A DNA stretch of 59,876 nucleotides from Methylobacterium sp. Leaf118 (GTDB lineage: Bacteria; Pseudomonadota; Alphaproteobacteria; Rhizobiales; Beijerinckiaceae), in NCBI RefSeq assembly GCF_920984675.1, contig NZ_CAKLBV010000028.1:1-59876 (forward strand), written 5' to 3'. This document shows, piece after piece, positions 19,935 through 29,463 of this stretch (position 1 is the stretch's first letter; each line of letters starts with the position of its first letter). A model generated the notes under the pieces. It was not told the DNA's origin. It saw nothing but the letters and a program-made list of their open reading frames with translations, and ran no database searches. The position numbers and the translations under genes were made by a program.

Positions 19935-20201
19935 TCAGGCCGCGATGGCCTTCACCCGGGCGGCGAGGCGCGAGACCTTCCGCGAGGCGTTGTTCTTGTG
20001 AACGATGCCATGCTGGGCCGCGCGCATGATCTCCGGCTCGGCGGCGCGGAGGGCGGACAGGGCCTCGCCCTGGTCACCAGAGGCAATCGCCTCCTCGACC
20101 TTGCGGACAAAGGTGCGCATGCGGGAGCGGCGCGAGCGGTTGATCGCCGTGCGCTTGGCGATCTTGCGTGTCATCTTCTTGGCCGACACGGTGTTGGCCA
20201 T
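19935..20201 (-). CDS. rpsT: 30S ribosomal protein S20
   Basis: 88 aa, standard length, very basic: [87 protein letters not shown]20 binds 16S rRNA early in 30S assembly. It lies directly upstream of dnaA on the same strand, the order found across Rhizobiales and Caulobacter, and carries its own terminator 48 bases downstream. Start at the ATG 20199-20201. Confidence 0.98.
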   Translation of the reverse strand: MANTVSAKKMTRKIAKRTAINRSRRSRMRTFVRKVEEAIASGDQGEALSALRAAEPEIMRAAQHGIVHKNNASRKVSRLAARVKAIAA

Positions 20202-20395
20202 GGGGCATCCTCGTCTGGTCGTGGCGGCAACGACCCGAGCGGGGGAGTCCCGTATCGGTCGGCGCGGCCTGAATGATGGGCAATGACGAAGCGTCCGGTC
20301 ACCGAAGGGCGTACCGGCCGCGGAGCGGGTCCTATAGCGGCGCCCCAGGGTCTCGTCAACAAATCGTCACGGCAACGGCGCGACGGCGCGGACGC

Positions 20396-21409
20396 TCAGC
20401 GCTCCGTGAGCTTCATCTCGATGCGCCGGTTCTTGGCATAGGCCTCTTCCGTGGTGCCGGATTCGAGCGGCTGGAACTCGCCGAAGGCCCCGGCCAGCAG
20501 CCGCTGCGGCGGGATGCCCTTGCCGCGCAGGTACTGCACCACCGCGATGGCCCGGGCCGCCGAGAGCGCCCAGTTCGAGGGGAATTGCGCCGACTGGATC
20601 GGACGGGCGTCGGTATGGCCGTCGACCCGCAGCACCCAGGGGATGTCGGCGGGGATCTCCCGCGCGATGTCGACGATGGCGCCGGCGATGCGGTCGATCT
20701 CCGGCCCGGCCTCGGGCTTCAGCGCCGCCGAGCCCGCGGCGAACAGCACCTCGGATTGCAGCACGAAGCGGTCGCCGACGATGCGGATGTCCGAGCGGCT
20801 GCCGACGATCTGGCGCAGGCGCCCGAAGAAGTCCGAGCGGTAGCGGGCGAGTTCCTGGACCCGCTGCGCGAGGGCCACGTTGAGGCGGCTGCCGAGTTCG
20901 GCGATGCGGGCCTGGCTCTCGCGATCGCGCGATTCGGAGGCCGACAGCGCGTCCTCCAGAGCGGCGAGCTGGCGGCGCAGGGCCCGGATCTGCTCGTTGA
21001 GCAATTCGACCTGGTTCTGGGCGCGCTGCGTCGCGCCCCGCTCGGCGGCGAGCTGCGCGTCGGTGTCGGCGCTCCGGCCCTGGCTCGCCTGGGCGGCGTC
21101 GGAGAGCGCCTGGAAGCGATCGCGGTCGGCTTCCGTGGCGGTGAGCGTGTTGCGCAGGCCCGAGGCGGCCTCCTCCTGCGCCCGGCGCGCCGAGCGCTCC
21201 AGGGCCAGGAGATCGGTGAGATCGGCGATCTGGCGGTTGAGGCGGGTCAGCACCGCGTCGCGGCCGGTCAGCTCCTGCGACAGGAAGAATTGCCCCACGA
21301 CGAAGACCGTGAGGAGGAAGACGACGGCGAGGAGGAGGGTGGCGAGGGCGTCGACGTAGCCCGGCCAGACATTGAGGCTGCGGTGGGCCCGGACGCGGCT
21401 CGACGCCAT
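20396..21409 (-). CDS. OmpA/MotB-type peptidoglycan-binding membrane protein
   Basis: 337 aa. One N-terminal membrane helix (about 18-45, YVDALATLLLAVVFLLTVFVVG), a long coiled coil (about 50-195) and a C-terminal OmpA domain (about 205-337) with the peptidoglycan-binding pattern VDGHTDARPI...NWALSAARAIAVVQYL...PPQRLLAGAFGE...NRRIEM. It pairs with the MotA/ExbB-like gene just upstream, whose stop overlaps this ATG by one base (TAATG), so the two are translationally coupled. By analogy it is the stator B-type partner of a proton-driven motor or a wall-anchored transporter, but it lacks obvious flagellar context. Confidence 0.88.
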   Translation of the reverse strand: MASSRVRAHRSLNVWPGYVDALATLLLAVVFLLTVFVVGQFFLSQELTGRDAVLTRLNRQIADLTDLLALERSARRAQEEAASGLRNTLTATEADRDRFQALSDAAQASQGRSADTDAQLAAERGATQRAQNQVELLNEQIRALRRQLAALEDALSASESRDRESQARIAELGSRLNVALAQRVQELARYRSDFFGRLRQIVGSRSDIRIVGDRFVLQSEVLFAAGSAALKPEAGPEIDRIAGAIVDIAREIPADIPWVLRVDGHTDARPIQSAQFPSNWALSAARAIAVVQYLRGKGIPPQRLLAGAFGEFQPLESGTTEEAYAKNRRIEMKLTER

Positions 21410-22395
21410 TACTCCGCCTTCCCGCGGGCGAGCCGCTCGAGCACCTGCTTCAGCTCGCGCTCGCGGGCGGCCTGGGCCTCGACCCAGTCGCGGATCATCT
21501 GCTGCTCGGCCCGCATGTGCTGGACGAGGCCCTGGATCCCCTCGGCGAGGTTGGTCATCGCCTGCGTCGCCGCCCGCCCGCCGGCGCCCTCAGAGACGAC
21601 GCCGGTGAGCCGCTCGACCGCGGCCTGAAGCTCGCGGGCGAGGGCCGGGTCCTGCGCGGGCGCGGCGGCGGTCACGACCGCCTGGGCCTCGCCGGAGACC
21701 AGCCAATCCTCCAGCTCGTTGTGGAATCGGGCATGGGCCTGGCCCGCCTGAAGGTCGAGGAAGCCGACGACGAGGGAGGAGGCGAGGCCGAACAGCGAGG
21801 CCGAGAAGGCCAGGCCGATGCCGGAGAGCGGTACGGCGAGCCCGCTCTTCAGCTCGTCGAACATCACCGCGGCATCGCCCCCGCCGCGCATCCCGCCGAT
21901 GACCGCGCCCACCGCCGAGAGCGTCTCGATCAGGCCCCAGAAGGTGCCGAGCAGGCCGAGCAGGATCAGGATGCCGGCGACGTAGCGCAGGATCTCCCGG
22001 CCCTCGTCGAGGCGGGCCGCGATGGTGTCGAGCAGGGCCCTGGTCCCGGAGAGCGTCACGCCCTCGCGCCGCGCCTCGAGCGCCGGCACGAGCGGCGCCA
22101 GCAGCAGGGGCTTCTCCTTCGGCGCCTGCCCGGCGGCGACCGCGTTGACGTAGCGCGTCTCGCGGAACAGGCGGGTGACCTGCCCGAAGGCGAGCAGCAC
22201 CGCGATCAGCAGCACGCCGAGGATCAGACCGTTGAGGCCGGGATTGGCGAGGAAGGCCGGGGTGATCTGCCGGTAGAGGACGAAGGCGAGGAACCCGACC
22301 AGCGCCAGGAAGACCAGCATCCGCACCAGGGTCATGCCGGGCTTGGCGAGGGGCAGGTTCTCGGGAGACGCGGGACGGGCCGCCATCGGGTCCAT
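21409..22395 (-). CDS. MotA/TolQ/ExbB-like proton channel family protein
   Basis: 328 aa inner-membrane protein with about four hydrophobic segments: RMLVFLALVGFLAFVLY near 25-41, LILGVLLIAVLLAFG, the long AGILILLGLLGTFWGLIETLSAVGAVI and PLSGIGLAFSASLFGLASSLVVGFLDL. The last two match the conserved MotA/ExbB core (LLGTFWGLI, SGIGLAFSASLFGLASS). The C-terminal tail is helical and charged. It is coupled to the OmpA-like partner. The pair is separate from any Tol or flagellar cluster; the force-using process is unknown. Confidence 0.85.
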   Translation of the reverse strand: MDPMAARPASPENLPLAKPGMTLVRMLVFLALVGFLAFVLYRQITPAFLANPGLNGLILGVLLIAVLLAFGQVTRLFRETRYVNAVAAGQAPKEKPLLLAPLVPALEARREGVTLSGTRALLDTIAARLDEGREILRYVAGILILLGLLGTFWGLIETLSAVGAVIGGMRGGGDAAVMFDELKSGLAVPLSGIGLAFSASLFGLASSLVVGFLDLQAGQAHARFHNELEDWLVSGEAQAVVTAAAPAQDPALARELQAAVERLTGVVSEGAGGRAATQAMTNLAEGIQGLVQHMRAEQQMIRDWVEAQAARERELKQVLERLARGKAE

Positions 22396-22559
22396 GCTCG
22401 TGTTTGAGGCCGACGCCGGGGGGATGGCACCGCGCGGGAGTGACGCGGCGGCACTCTGGCGACTCGGTCCCGCGCGATCAAGTCGGGCCGTGGCCGCGTC
22501 CCGGACCTCTTGCGGTTGGAACGCCGGGTCGCCGGGCCCCGTGCCTCACGGGGCCGCCG

Positions 22560-23384
22560 TCATCCCTCCCAGTCCCGCGGCCAGCTCTCCTCCAGATGGG
22601 GCCCGAGCCGGACCGCCCAGACCCTTTTTGCGAGGCCGGTGGCGTCGTCGGTCTCGACGGCGACGCCGCAGAGCGTGCCGGGGCCGGAGGCGGTTTCCAG
22701 CCGCGAGCCCGGCGTCTTCTGGAGGAAGCGGCGCACCGGCTCCTCCTTCTGCATGCCGAGGACGGAATCGTAGTCGCCGCACATGCCGGCATCCGACAGA
22801 TAGGCGGTGCCGTGCGGCAGGATGCGGTGGTCGGCGGTCGGCGCGTGGGTGTGGGTGCCGACGACGAGACTCGCCCGCCCATCGAGGAAATGCCCCATCG
22901 CCTGTTTCTCGCTGGTGGCCTCGGCATGCATGTCGACGATCACCGCATCCGCCGCCGCCCCCAGCGGGCAGGCCTCCAGTTCCCGGTCGGCCGCCGTGAA
23001 GGGATCGTCGAGGGGATCGAGATAGATGCGGCCCATCACGTTGACGACGAGGACGCGGGCGCCGCGCGGGGTCTCGATCACCGTGGCGCCGCGGCCGGGC
23101 GTGCCCGGCGGGTAGTTGGCCGGCCGGATCAGCCGCGGCTGGCGGGCGATGAAGACGAGCGCCTCGCGCTGGTCGAAGGAATGGTTGCCGAGGGTCACCG
23201 CGTCGGCGCCGGCCTGGAGGATCTCGTCGCAGATCGACTCCGTGATGCCGAAGCCGCCGGCGGCGTTCTCGCCGTTGATGACGACGCAATCGAGCCGCCA
23301 GCGCTCGCGGAGTTGGGGCAGGCGATCGGTCACCGCTTGGCGGCCGGGTCGGCCGACGATGTCGCCGAGGAAGAGGATGCGCAT
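22560..23384 (-). CDS. YmdB-type metallophosphoesterase (TIGR00282 family)
   Basis: 274 aa from MRILFLGDIVGRPGR (ATG 23382-23384; two upstream in-frame starts add 2 or 8 residues). Metal-binding blocks in order: GDIVGRPG, NGENAAGGFGI, GNHSFDQRE, DMHAEATSEK and VVGTHTHAPTADHRI, all intact. Members act as phosphodiesterases on 2',3' or 3',5' cyclic nucleotides. It lies 66 bases downstream of the 5-formyl-THF cyclo-ligase gene, a neighbour relation often seen in alphaproteobacteria, so they are likely co-transcribed. Confidence 0.9.
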   Translation of the reverse strand: MRILFLGDIVGRPGRQAVTDRLPQLRERWRLDCVVINGENAAGGFGITESICDEILQAGADAVTLGNHSFDQREALVFIARQPRLIRPANYPPGTPGRGATVIETPRGARVLVVNVMGRIYLDPLDDPFTAADRELEACPLGAAADAVIVDMHAEATSEKQAMGHFLDGRASLVVGTHTHAPTADHRILPHGTAYLSDAGMCGDYDSVLGMQKEEPVRRFLQKTPGSRLETASGPGTLCGVAVETDDATGLAKRVWAVRLGPHLEESWPRDWEG

Positions 23385-23450
23385 GAGCATCGGCCCGAAA
23401 GTGGACACCGGCCCCGAAGCGGGCGCCGCGTGGTCGCGAGGATGGAGCGC

Positions 23451-24041
23451 TCAGCCCTGCCGCAGCGGCACGGGGCCCTGTTCGGTCACCAGGTGGTCGA
23501 GCGGTCGGTCATGCGGCTCGGCGGGCACCGCCGCGACCTCCTGCACCGAGAAGGCGATGCCGACGGTGAGCACCGGGCCGTTCTTCGAGAGCCGCTCGAT
23601 CGCCTGATCGTAATAGCCCGCGCCATAGCCGATGCGCTGGCCCGCCCGGTCGAAGGCGGCCAGGGGCACGATCAGGGCGGTCGGGTCGAGGGGGGGAAGG
23701 TCGTCGCGGGGCTCGGACAGGCCGAAGCCGCCCTTCACGAGTTCCTCGCCCGCCCGCCATTCGCGGAAGACGAGGCCCTGCTTCGTGACCTTCGGCAGCG
23801 CCACCCGCTGGCCGCGGGCGAACAGGCGCTCGATCAGCGGGCGCGGGTCGATCTCGCTGCGGATCGGCCAGAAGGCGCCGACCAGGGGCGCCCGCGCGAG
23901 ATCGGGCATCGCCGCGATGGTCTCGGCGGCGCGGCGCGCGCCGTCGGCACGATCCTCGGGCGAGAGGGCGTCGCGGCGGGCGAGCGCCTCGGCACGGATC
24001 TGCGCCTTGAGGGCACGCGAGGGGGAAGAGTGCGGAGCCAC
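23451..24041 (-). CDS. 5-formyltetrahydrofolate cyclo-ligase
   Basis: 196 aa. Converts 5-formyl-THF to 5,10-methenyl-THF with ATP, returning a stored folate to the one-carbon pool. Diagnostic segments: KAQIRAEALARRDAL at the N-terminus, VGAFWPIRSEIDPRPLI, VALPKVTKQGLVFREW and the C-terminal ATP site RIGYGAGYYDQAI. The order zapA - 6S RNA - cyclo-ligase is a widely conserved proteobacterial linkage and is fully present here. One-carbon balance is of special weight in a methylotroph, if the genus inference holds. Confidence 0.94.
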   Translation of the reverse strand: MAPHSSPSRALKAQIRAEALARRDALSPEDRADGARRAAETIAAMPDLARAPLVGAFWPIRSEIDPRPLIERLFARGQRVALPKVTKQGLVFREWRAGEELVKGGFGLSEPRDDLPPLDPTALIVPLAAFDRAGQRIGYGAGYYDQAIERLSKNGPVLTVGIAFSVQEVAAVPAEPHDRPLDHLVTEQGPVPLRQG

Positions 24042-24044
24042 CTG

Positions 24045-24215
24045 AGCCGTTGGAGTGTCGATCCCGGGAAACCTACAGAGTAGGTGGGCGCCGTGTTGGC
24101 CAAGTCCACGGACGAGGCCAGTGACAGCTCCCGAGGGAGTCGATAAGGCCCCGGGGAAAGTTCTCCTGACGAACTCGGCAGCCCCGCCCGTCAGATGTAG
24201 AGCCGGCGCGGCTCC
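24045..24215 (-). ncRNA. ssrS: 6S RNA (approximate ends)
   Basis: It lies exactly between zapA and the cyclo-ligase gene, the conserved site of 6S RNA. On the minus strand it contains GGGAGCTGTCACTGGCCTCG, then CTTGGCCAACACGGCGCC and a 3' block CACCTACTCTGTAGGTTTCCCGGGATCG, which resemble alphaproteobacterial 6S sequences as I remember them. 6S RNA binds the sigma-70 holoenzyme as a promoter mimic in slow growth. The ends are estimated to within about 20 bases. A covariance-model search would settle it. Confidence 0.72.
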
Positions 24216-24314
24216 GGCGCTAGGGGCAAAGCGTGCGACCCGGAGGCCGGCCCCGGAAAAGTCGCCGGAGCGATCGGACCGGCAGGCTCAGGCGCAAACG
24301 ATCCCCGCCCGGCC

Positions 24315-24650
24315 TTATCCCCCCGAATGTCCCGACAGCGCCCGGGCGAGCCGGTCGATGCGCTCGGCGGCGACGCCGACCCCCGTCGCAAGGCGGGCCT
24401 GCTCGCCGGCCTCGCGGGCGGCCTCGCGCTCCAGCTCGCCGATCCGGCGCCGGGCCTCCTGCAGCTCGTCGGCCAAGGTCAGCGCGGCCATGACCTGGAG
24501 GCGCATGTCGCCGATCTCGCCGAAGGTCCCGCGCATGCCGGTGATGCGCCGGTCGAGATCCTCGGCCAGCGTCGTGAGGTGGCCTTCCTCGCCCTCGCCG
24601 CAGGCCATCCGGTAGCTCTTGCCCGCGATGGTGACGGTGACGTGCGGCAT
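24315..24650 (-). CDS. zapA: cell division protein ZapA
   Basis: 111 aa from [25 protein letters not shown] (ATG 24648-24650). The N-terminal beta-hairpin [12 protein letters not shown] is typical of ZapA, followed by the LAEDLDRRI helix and a long C-terminal coiled coil. ZapA stabilises FtsZ rings. It is 16 bases downstream of the DUF4164-like coiled-coil gene and upstream of 6S RNA, as in other Rhizobiales. Confidence 0.9.
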   Translation of the reverse strand: MPHVTVTIAGKSYRMACGEGEEGHLTTLAEDLDRRITGMRGTFGEIGDMRLQVMAALTLADELQEARRRIGELEREAAREAGEQARLATGVGVAAERIDRLARALSGHSGG

Positions 24651-24666
24651 CCGACGACGACTCTTC

Positions 24667-24972
24667 TCACTCGCGGCCGGGGGGGCCGGACAGCACATCC
24701 TTCACGGTCTCGATGGCGCGATCGAGGCGGCGGCCGACTTCGCCGGTGGTGGCGTTCATCCGGGCGAGCCGGGCACCGGCGGCGTCGAGCTCGGCGGCGA
24801 GCCGGGCGCGGTCCTCTTCGAGAAGCGCGAACTCCGTCTCCCGGTCGCCGCGGCTGCGCTCGGCCTCCAGCCGACGGGCCACCGCCGTCTCGAGCAGCGC
24901 CAGGGCCGCGTCGAGGCGGTGCATCGCCTCTTCCAGGGTGACCGCCGTGTCCTTGTCCACCGTTTTCGCCAT
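24667..24972 (-). CDS. DUF4164-type coiled-coil protein
   Basis: 101 aa from [28 protein letters not shown] (ATG 24970-24972). Almost entirely a heptad-like helix rich in Glu, Arg, Leu and Ala, ending in a short tail SGPPGRE. This small family regularly sits next to zapA in Rhizobiales and is presumed to have a division or cell-shape role; no direct function is known to me. The 16-base gap to zapA implies co-transcription. It is the last of the long minus-strand series. Confidence 0.8.
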   Translation of the reverse strand: MAKTVDKDTAVTLEEAMHRLDAALALLETAVARRLEAERSRGDRETEFALLEEDRARLAAELDAAGARLARMNATTGEVGRRLDRAIETVKDVLSGPPGRE

Positions 24973-25368
24973 ACCGACCCGACCGACCCCACCTCCGTGC
25001 CCGCCCCCGAGCGGGACGAGGTTTCCGCCAACGGCTTCCGAAATTCCAGTCCGTTCGCGGGCCATGCCCGATCTTTGACAGCCCCGGTCGCCATGGTAGA
25101 GAGCCGGCGCCCGGCCCCCGCGCTCAGTTCTCCGTGCCCTCGCGCGGCCGCAGCCCAACGGAATCTCGACCGTGCCCCTTCCCGGCTTCCCGCGCAGACC
25201 GTCCGCCGTCCGGACCTGCGCGGGTGCGAGCCGTCGGCCGGTTCATGCCAGGTTCAGCGCGGCCCCGCATGGAGCGGTCCCGCTGTCGTCGGACGAGGGG
25301 CGCCCTCGCACCGCATCATCGGTCCCCCATCGGCGCACCCGCGCGCCCCAATACGAAGGAGTCACGCC
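24973..25368. other. divergent intergenic region before gap
   Basis: 396 bases at the switch from the minus-strand block to the plus-strand glycolytic block. No coding frame is convincing; tkt, which precedes gap in some alphaproteobacteria, is absent. A candidate gap promoter (25075-25102) is present. Nothing else is recognised. Confidence 0.5.
25075..25102 (+). promoter_or_regulatory. possible sigma-70 promoter for gap
   Basis: Perfect -35 TTGACA (25075-25080), a 16-base spacer and -10-like TAGAGA (25097-25102; 4 of 6). It would give a long leader of about 260 bases before the gap start. Confidence 0.45.
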
Positions 25369-26376
25369 GTGACCGTCAAGGTTGCCATCAACGGGTTCGG
25401 GCGCATCGGCCGCAACGTGCTGCGCGCCATCCACGAAGCCGGCCGCAGCGACATCGAGGTCGTGGCGATCAACGATCTCGGCCCCGTCGAGACCAACGCC
25501 CACCTGCTGCGCTACGATTCCGTGCACGGCCGCTACCCGGGTGAGGTCGCGGTGGACGGCGAGTACCTCGTCGTCGACGGCAAGCGCATCAAGGTCACGG
25601 CGGTGCGCAACCCCGCCGAGCTGCCCCACAAGAATCTCGGCGTCGACGTCGCGCTGGAATGCACCGGCATCTTCACGTCGAAGGACAAGGCCAAGGCCCA
25701 TCTCGAGGCGGGCGCCCGCCGCGTCCTCGTCTCGGCTCCCGCCGACGGCGCCGACCTCACCGTCGTCTACGGCGTCAACCACGACAAGCTCACGGCCGAG
25801 CACCTCGTGGTCTCGAACGCCTCCTGCACCACGAACTGCCTCGCCCCGGTCGCCCAGGTCCTCAACGCGACCGTCGGGATCGAGCGCGGCTTCATGACGA
25901 CGATCCACTCCTACACCAACGACCAGCCCTCGCTCGACCAGATGCACAAGGATCTGTACCGCGGGCGGGCGGCGGCGCTCTCGATGATCCCGACCTCGAC
26001 GGGCGCGGCCAAGGCGGTGGGCCTCGTTTTGCCGGAGCTGAAGGGCCGGCTCGACGGCACCGCGATCCGCGTGCCGACCCCGAACGTCTCGGCGGTCGAC
26101 CTCGTCTTCACGGCCAAGCGCGCGACCTCGGTTCAGGAGATCAACGACGCGATCAAGGCCGCCGCGGAAGGCCCGCTCAAGGGCGTGCTCGGCGTGACCG
26201 ACCGGCCGAACGTGTCGATCGACTTCAACCACGATCCCCACTCCTCGACCTTCCACCTCGACCAGACCAAGGTCATGGACGGCACCTTCGTGCGCATCCT
26301 GTCCTGGTACGACAACGAGTGGGGCTTCTCGAACCGCATGGCCGACACCGCCGTCGCGATGGCCAAGCTGATCTGA
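25369..26376 (+). CDS. gap: glyceraldehyde-3-phosphate dehydrogenase, type I
   Basis: 335 aa. GTG start at 25369, preceded by AAGGAG seven bases upstream. NAD-binding fold [16 protein letters not shown], catalytic Cys153 in [12 protein letters not shown], substrate-binding [21 protein letters not shown] and C-terminal [13 protein letters not shown]. It interconverts glyceraldehyde-3-phosphate and 1,3-bisphosphoglycerate. It heads a gap-(membrane protein)-pgk-fba block. Asp36 in AINDLG suits NAD rather than NADP preference. A strong 10-bp stem-loop lies 13 bases after the stop. Confidence 0.97.
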   Translation: MTVKVAINGFGRIGRNVLRAIHEAGRSDIEVVAINDLGPVETNAHLLRYDSVHGRYPGEVAVDGEYLVVDGKRIKVTAVRNPAELPHKNLGVDVALECTGIFTSKDKAKAHLEAGARRVLVSAPADGADLTVVYGVNHDKLTAEHLVVSNASCTTNCLAPVAQVLNATVGIERGFMTTIHSYTNDQPSLDQMHKDLYRGRAAALSMIPTSTGAAKAVGLVLPELKGRLDGTAIRVPTPNVSAVDLVFTAKRATSVQEINDAIKAAAEGPLKGVLGVTDRPNVSIDFNHDPHSSTFHLDQTKVMDGTFVRILSWYDNEWGFSNRMADTAVAMAKLI

Positions 26377-26388
26377 CCCGAGCCGATC

Positions 26389-26414
26389 CGCGGGCGGCTT
26401 CACCGCCGCCCGCG
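26389..26414 (+). terminator. stem-loop after gap
   Basis: Perfect 10-bp stem cgcgggcggc/gccgcccgcg (26389-26398 with 26405-26414) with a 6-base loop and no T run. It probably stabilises the gap message or partly terminates before pgk. Confidence 0.5.
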
Positions 26415-26488
26415 CGAGGCACGCAATCACGCACGATGTCCGGGCGGCCCCGCCCGCCGAAGCGTCCGACGAGCAGGGTGAGCCGCCG

Positions 26489-26989
26489 ATGACCGAGACC
26501 GCGCCGACCAAGACGACCGGAACCGACTTCATCCCCGTCACCCCGGCCCCCGCGACGCCCGCCCCCGCGGCTCCGCCCGCCCCGCCGCCCGTTTCTCGGG
26601 GCCCCGTCGGCCCGGCCGAGACCGCCGCCTCCGCCCCCGTCAACGTCGCCGACCAGCTCGCCCGCATCGAGGACAAGGCGGCGCGGATCGAGGACAAGTA
26701 CGCCCGCTCCGAGGCGTTGCTGTCGCGGGTCGAGGAGAAGGTCGAGGGCGCCTCCGCCCGCATGAACGAATCCGCCCGCCAGGCCGACCTCGCCTCCCTG
26801 CGCGGCGAAGTGCGCGGCATGGCCGACCGGGTGGCGCGCCTGCCCGGCACCGGCGCCCTGGTGCTGACCGCGCTGATCACCTCGGTGCTCACCGTCGCCC
26901 TGATGGTCGCGGTGCAGCGGGCCGATCTCGATCGGCTGCTGCCGCCGAGCCTCGGCGGCCAGACCCAGACCCAGACGACGAATCCCTGA
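26489..26989 (+). CDS. Pro-rich, coiled-coil, single-pass membrane protein
   Basis: 166 aa. An Ala/Pro-rich disordered head (15-50), a short coiled coil (53-118) with the repeated heptad-like ARIEDKAARIEDKYARSEALLSRVEEKVE, then one membrane helix at about 121-143 (TGALVLTALITSVLTVALMVAVQ) and a short tail ending QTQTQTTNP. It has no enzyme motif. It lies between gap and pgk and 24 bases upstream of pgk, so it is co-transcribed with a glycolytic enzyme. Its role is unknown; it may be lineage-specific. Confidence 0.8.
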   Translation: MTETAPTKTTGTDFIPVTPAPATPAPAAPPAPPPVSRGPVGPAETAASAPVNVADQLARIEDKAARIEDKYARSEALLSRVEEKVEGASARMNESARQADLASLRGEVRGMADRVARLPGTGALVLTALITSVLTVALMVAVQRADLDRLLPPSLGGQTQTQTTNP

Positions 26990-27013
26990 TCTCTCCCGCG
27001 AATTGACAGGCCC

Positions 27014-28216
27014 ATGACGGACTTCCGCACCCTCGACGATGCCGGCCCGCTGAACGGCAAGCGCGTGCTCCTGCGCGTGGACCTCAACGTGCCGATGGAA
27101 GCGGGCCGCGTCACCGACGCGACCCGCATCGAGCGGGTGGTGCCGACGATCCGCGAGATCGCCGACCAGGGCGGCAAGGTGATCCTGCTCGCCCATTTCG
27201 GCCGTCCGAAGGGCAAGCCGGACCCGAAGGACTCCCTCAAGCCCATCCTGGCGACGCTCGCCGAGAAGGTCGGCAAGCCGGTGGCCTTCGGCGAGGATTG
27301 CGTCGGCGAGGCCGCCGCCTCGGCCGTGAACGCCTTGCAGGACGGCGACGTGCTTCTTCTCGAGAACACCCGCTACCACGCGGGCGAGGAGAAGAATTCC
27401 ACCGACTTCGCCGAGGCCCTGGCGGCGAACGGCGACCTCTACGTCAACGAGGCCTTCTCCGCCGCCCACCGGGCCCACGCCTCGACCGAGGGCCTCGCCC
27501 GCCTGCTCCCGGCCTATGCCGGGCGCCTGATGCAGGCCGAGCTCGACGCGCTCTCCAAGGGGCTGGAATCGCCGGCCCGTCCCGTGATCGCCATCGTCGG
27601 CGGCGCCAAGGTCTCCACCAAGATCGACCTCTTGGAGAACCTCGTCGCCAAGGTCGACATGCTGGTGATCGGCGGCGGCATGGCCAACACCTTCCTGCAC
27701 GCGCAGGGCAAGGATGTCGGCAAGTCGCTCTGCGAGAAGGATCTGGCCGAGACCGCCCAGCGCATCCTGGCGGCGGCCAAGGAGAAGAACTGCACCATCA
27801 TCCTGCCCGCCGACGCCCTGATCGCCCGCGAGTTCAAGGCGAATGCCGAGAACGAGACCGTGCCGGTCGACAGCGTGCCCTCCGATGCGATGATCCTCGA
27901 TGTTGGCGCCGCCTCGATCGCCTCGATCGACGGCGCCATCGATGCGGCGCGCACGCTGGTCTGGAACGGGCCCCTCGGCGCCTTCGAGCTGACCCCCTTC
28001 GACACCGGCACGGTCGCGGTCGCCCAGCACGCGGCGGCCCGCACCCGGGCCGGCCAGCTCGTCAGCGTGGCCGGCGGCGGCGACACGGTGGCGGCCCTCA
28101 ACCATGCGGGCGTGGGCGAGACGTTCTCCTACGTCTCGACCGCGGGCGGCGCCTTCCTCGAATGGCTGGAAGGCAAGGAACTGCCCGGCGTCGAGGCGCT
28201 GCGGGCGAAGGGCTGA
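27014..28216 (+). CDS. pgk: phosphoglycerate kinase
   Basis: 400 aa. N-terminal substrate loop [43 protein letters not shown], the hinge and nucleotide-binding [16 protein letters not shown] and [11 protein letters not shown], and C-terminal [17 protein letters not shown]. It makes 3-phosphoglycerate and ATP from 1,3-bisphosphoglycerate, reversibly. fba follows after 109 bases. All family blocks are intact. Confidence 0.97.
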   Translation: MTDFRTLDDAGPLNGKRVLLRVDLNVPMEAGRVTDATRIERVVPTIREIADQGGKVILLAHFGRPKGKPDPKDSLKPILATLAEKVGKPVAFGEDCVGEAAASAVNALQDGDVLLLENTRYHAGEEKNSTDFAEALAANGDLYVNEAFSAAHRAHASTEGLARLLPAYAGRLMQAELDALSKGLESPARPVIAIVGGAKVSTKIDLLENLVAKVDMLVIGGGMANTFLHAQGKDVGKSLCEKDLAETAQRILAAAKEKNCTIILPADALIAREFKANAENETVPVDSVPSDAMILDVGAASIASIDGAIDAARTLVWNGPLGAFELTPFDTGTVAVAQHAAARTRAGQLVSVAGGGDTVAALNHAGVGETFSYVSTAGGAFLEWLEGKELPGVEALRAKG

Positions 28217-28325
28217 GACGACGTCGCTGCCGCCTCGTCTCCCCGCCGCGGGGAGGGGAGGGCGGCCCCGTTCCGTGACCTGAAAAGGCCTTCAGCGAAG
28301 GCCCAACCGCGCGAGGTATCGACCC

Positions 28326-29393
28326 ATGGCACGCATCACCCTTCGGCAGCTCCTCGATCACGCCGCCGAGTACGGCTACGGCGTGCCCGCGTTCAACCTG
28401 AACAACATGGAGCAGGGGCTCGCCATCATGGCGGCGGCCGATGCCACCGATTCGCCGGTGATCCTCCAGGCGAGCCGCGGCGCCCGCGCCTACGCCAACG
28501 ACGTGGTGCTGGCGAAGCTGATCGACGGCCTCGTCGAGATCTACCCGCACATCCCGGTGTGCATGCATCTCGACCACGGCAACAACGAAGCCACCTGCGC
28601 CACCGCGATCCAGTACGGCTTCACCTCCGTCATGATGGACGGATCGCTTAAAAGTGACGGCAAGACCCCGGCCGATTACGCCTACAACGTCGAGATCACC
28701 CGCAACGTCACCAAGATGGCCCATTGGGCCGGCGTCTCGGTCGAGGGCGAACTCGGCGTCCTCGGCTCGCTGGAGAGCGGCACCGGCGAGGCCGAGGACG
28801 GCCACGGCGCGGAAGGGGAGCTGTCCCACGACCAGTTGCTCACCGACCCGGAGGAGGCGGTGAAGTTCGTGCGCGAGACCAAGGTGGACGCGCTGGCCGT
28901 GGCGATGGGCACCAGCCACGGCGCCTACAAGTTCACCCGCCAGCCCGACGGCGACGTGCTCGCCATGAACGTGATCGAGGAGATCCACCGCCGCCTGCCG
29001 ACGACCCACCTCGTCATGCACGGCTCCTCCTCGGTGCCGCAGGAGCTGCAGGACATCATCAACAAGTTCGGCGGCCAGATGAAGCCGACCTGGGGCGTGC
29101 CGGTCGAGGAGATCCAGCGCGGCATCAAGCACGGCGTGCGCAAGATCAACATCGACACCGACAACCGGATGGCCATGACCGGCCAGATCCGCCGCGTCCT
29201 CACCGAAACGCCGGAAGAGTTCGACCCGCGCAAGTACCTCAAGCCCGCCATGGAGGCGATGACCAAGCTGTGCAAGCAGCGCTTCGAGGAGTTCAACACC
29301 GCGGGCCAGGGCTCGAAGATTCGCCCGATCTCCGTGGCCGAGATGGCCAAGCGCTACGCCAGCGGCTCCCTCGATCCGCGCATCGACGCCTGA
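28326..29393 (+). CDS. fba: fructose-bisphosphate aldolase, class II
   Basis: 355 aa. Zinc-dependent aldolase of the Calvin-subtype class: [11 protein letters not shown] (catalytic Asp and zinc His), [33 protein letters not shown] and [12 protein letters not shown], then [17 protein letters not shown]. It condenses DHAP with glyceraldehyde-3-phosphate (and, in the Calvin subtype, erythrose-4-phosphate). It is third in the gap-pgk-fba block. A short run of rare AT-rich codons CTT AAA AGT sits inside the GSLKSDGK loop (28647-28655), unlike the rest of the gene. A 10-bp stem-loop follows the stop. Confidence 0.95.
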   Translation: MARITLRQLLDHAAEYGYGVPAFNLNNMEQGLAIMAAADATDSPVILQASRGARAYANDVVLAKLIDGLVEIYPHIPVCMHLDHGNNEATCATAIQYGFTSVMMDGSLKSDGKTPADYAYNVEITRNVTKMAHWAGVSVEGELGVLGSLESGTGEAEDGHGAEGELSHDQLLTDPEEAVKFVRETKVDALAVAMGTSHGAYKFTRQPDGDVLAMNVIEEIHRRLPTTHLVMHGSSSVPQELQDIINKFGGQMKPTWGVPVEEIQRGIKHGVRKINIDTDNRMAMTGQIRRVLTETPEEFDPRKYLKPAMEAMTKLCKQRFEEFNTAGQGSKIRPISVAEMAKRYASGSLDPRIDA

Positions 29394-29400
29394 TCCCTCC

Positions 29401-29423
29401 GCGCCCGGTCCATGACCGGGCGC
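29401..29423 (+). terminator. stem-loop after fba
   Basis: Perfect 10-bp stem gcgcccggtc/gaccgggcgc with a 3-base loop (cat), 7 bases past the fba stop and before the ThiE-like gene. No T tract, so termination may be partial. Confidence 0.55.
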
Positions 29424-29463
29424 CCGAAGGCCCGGCCCGCACAGGTTAGGATCCGAGGTTCCC

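Noticed and set aside
28647..28655. Programmed frameshift in fba
   Set aside because: Frame is continuous and matches the aldolase family across the site; only rare codons remain.
29394..29463. TPP riboswitch before the ThiE-like gene
   Set aside because: 70-base gap holds only a terminator-like stem-loop; no THI element sequence.
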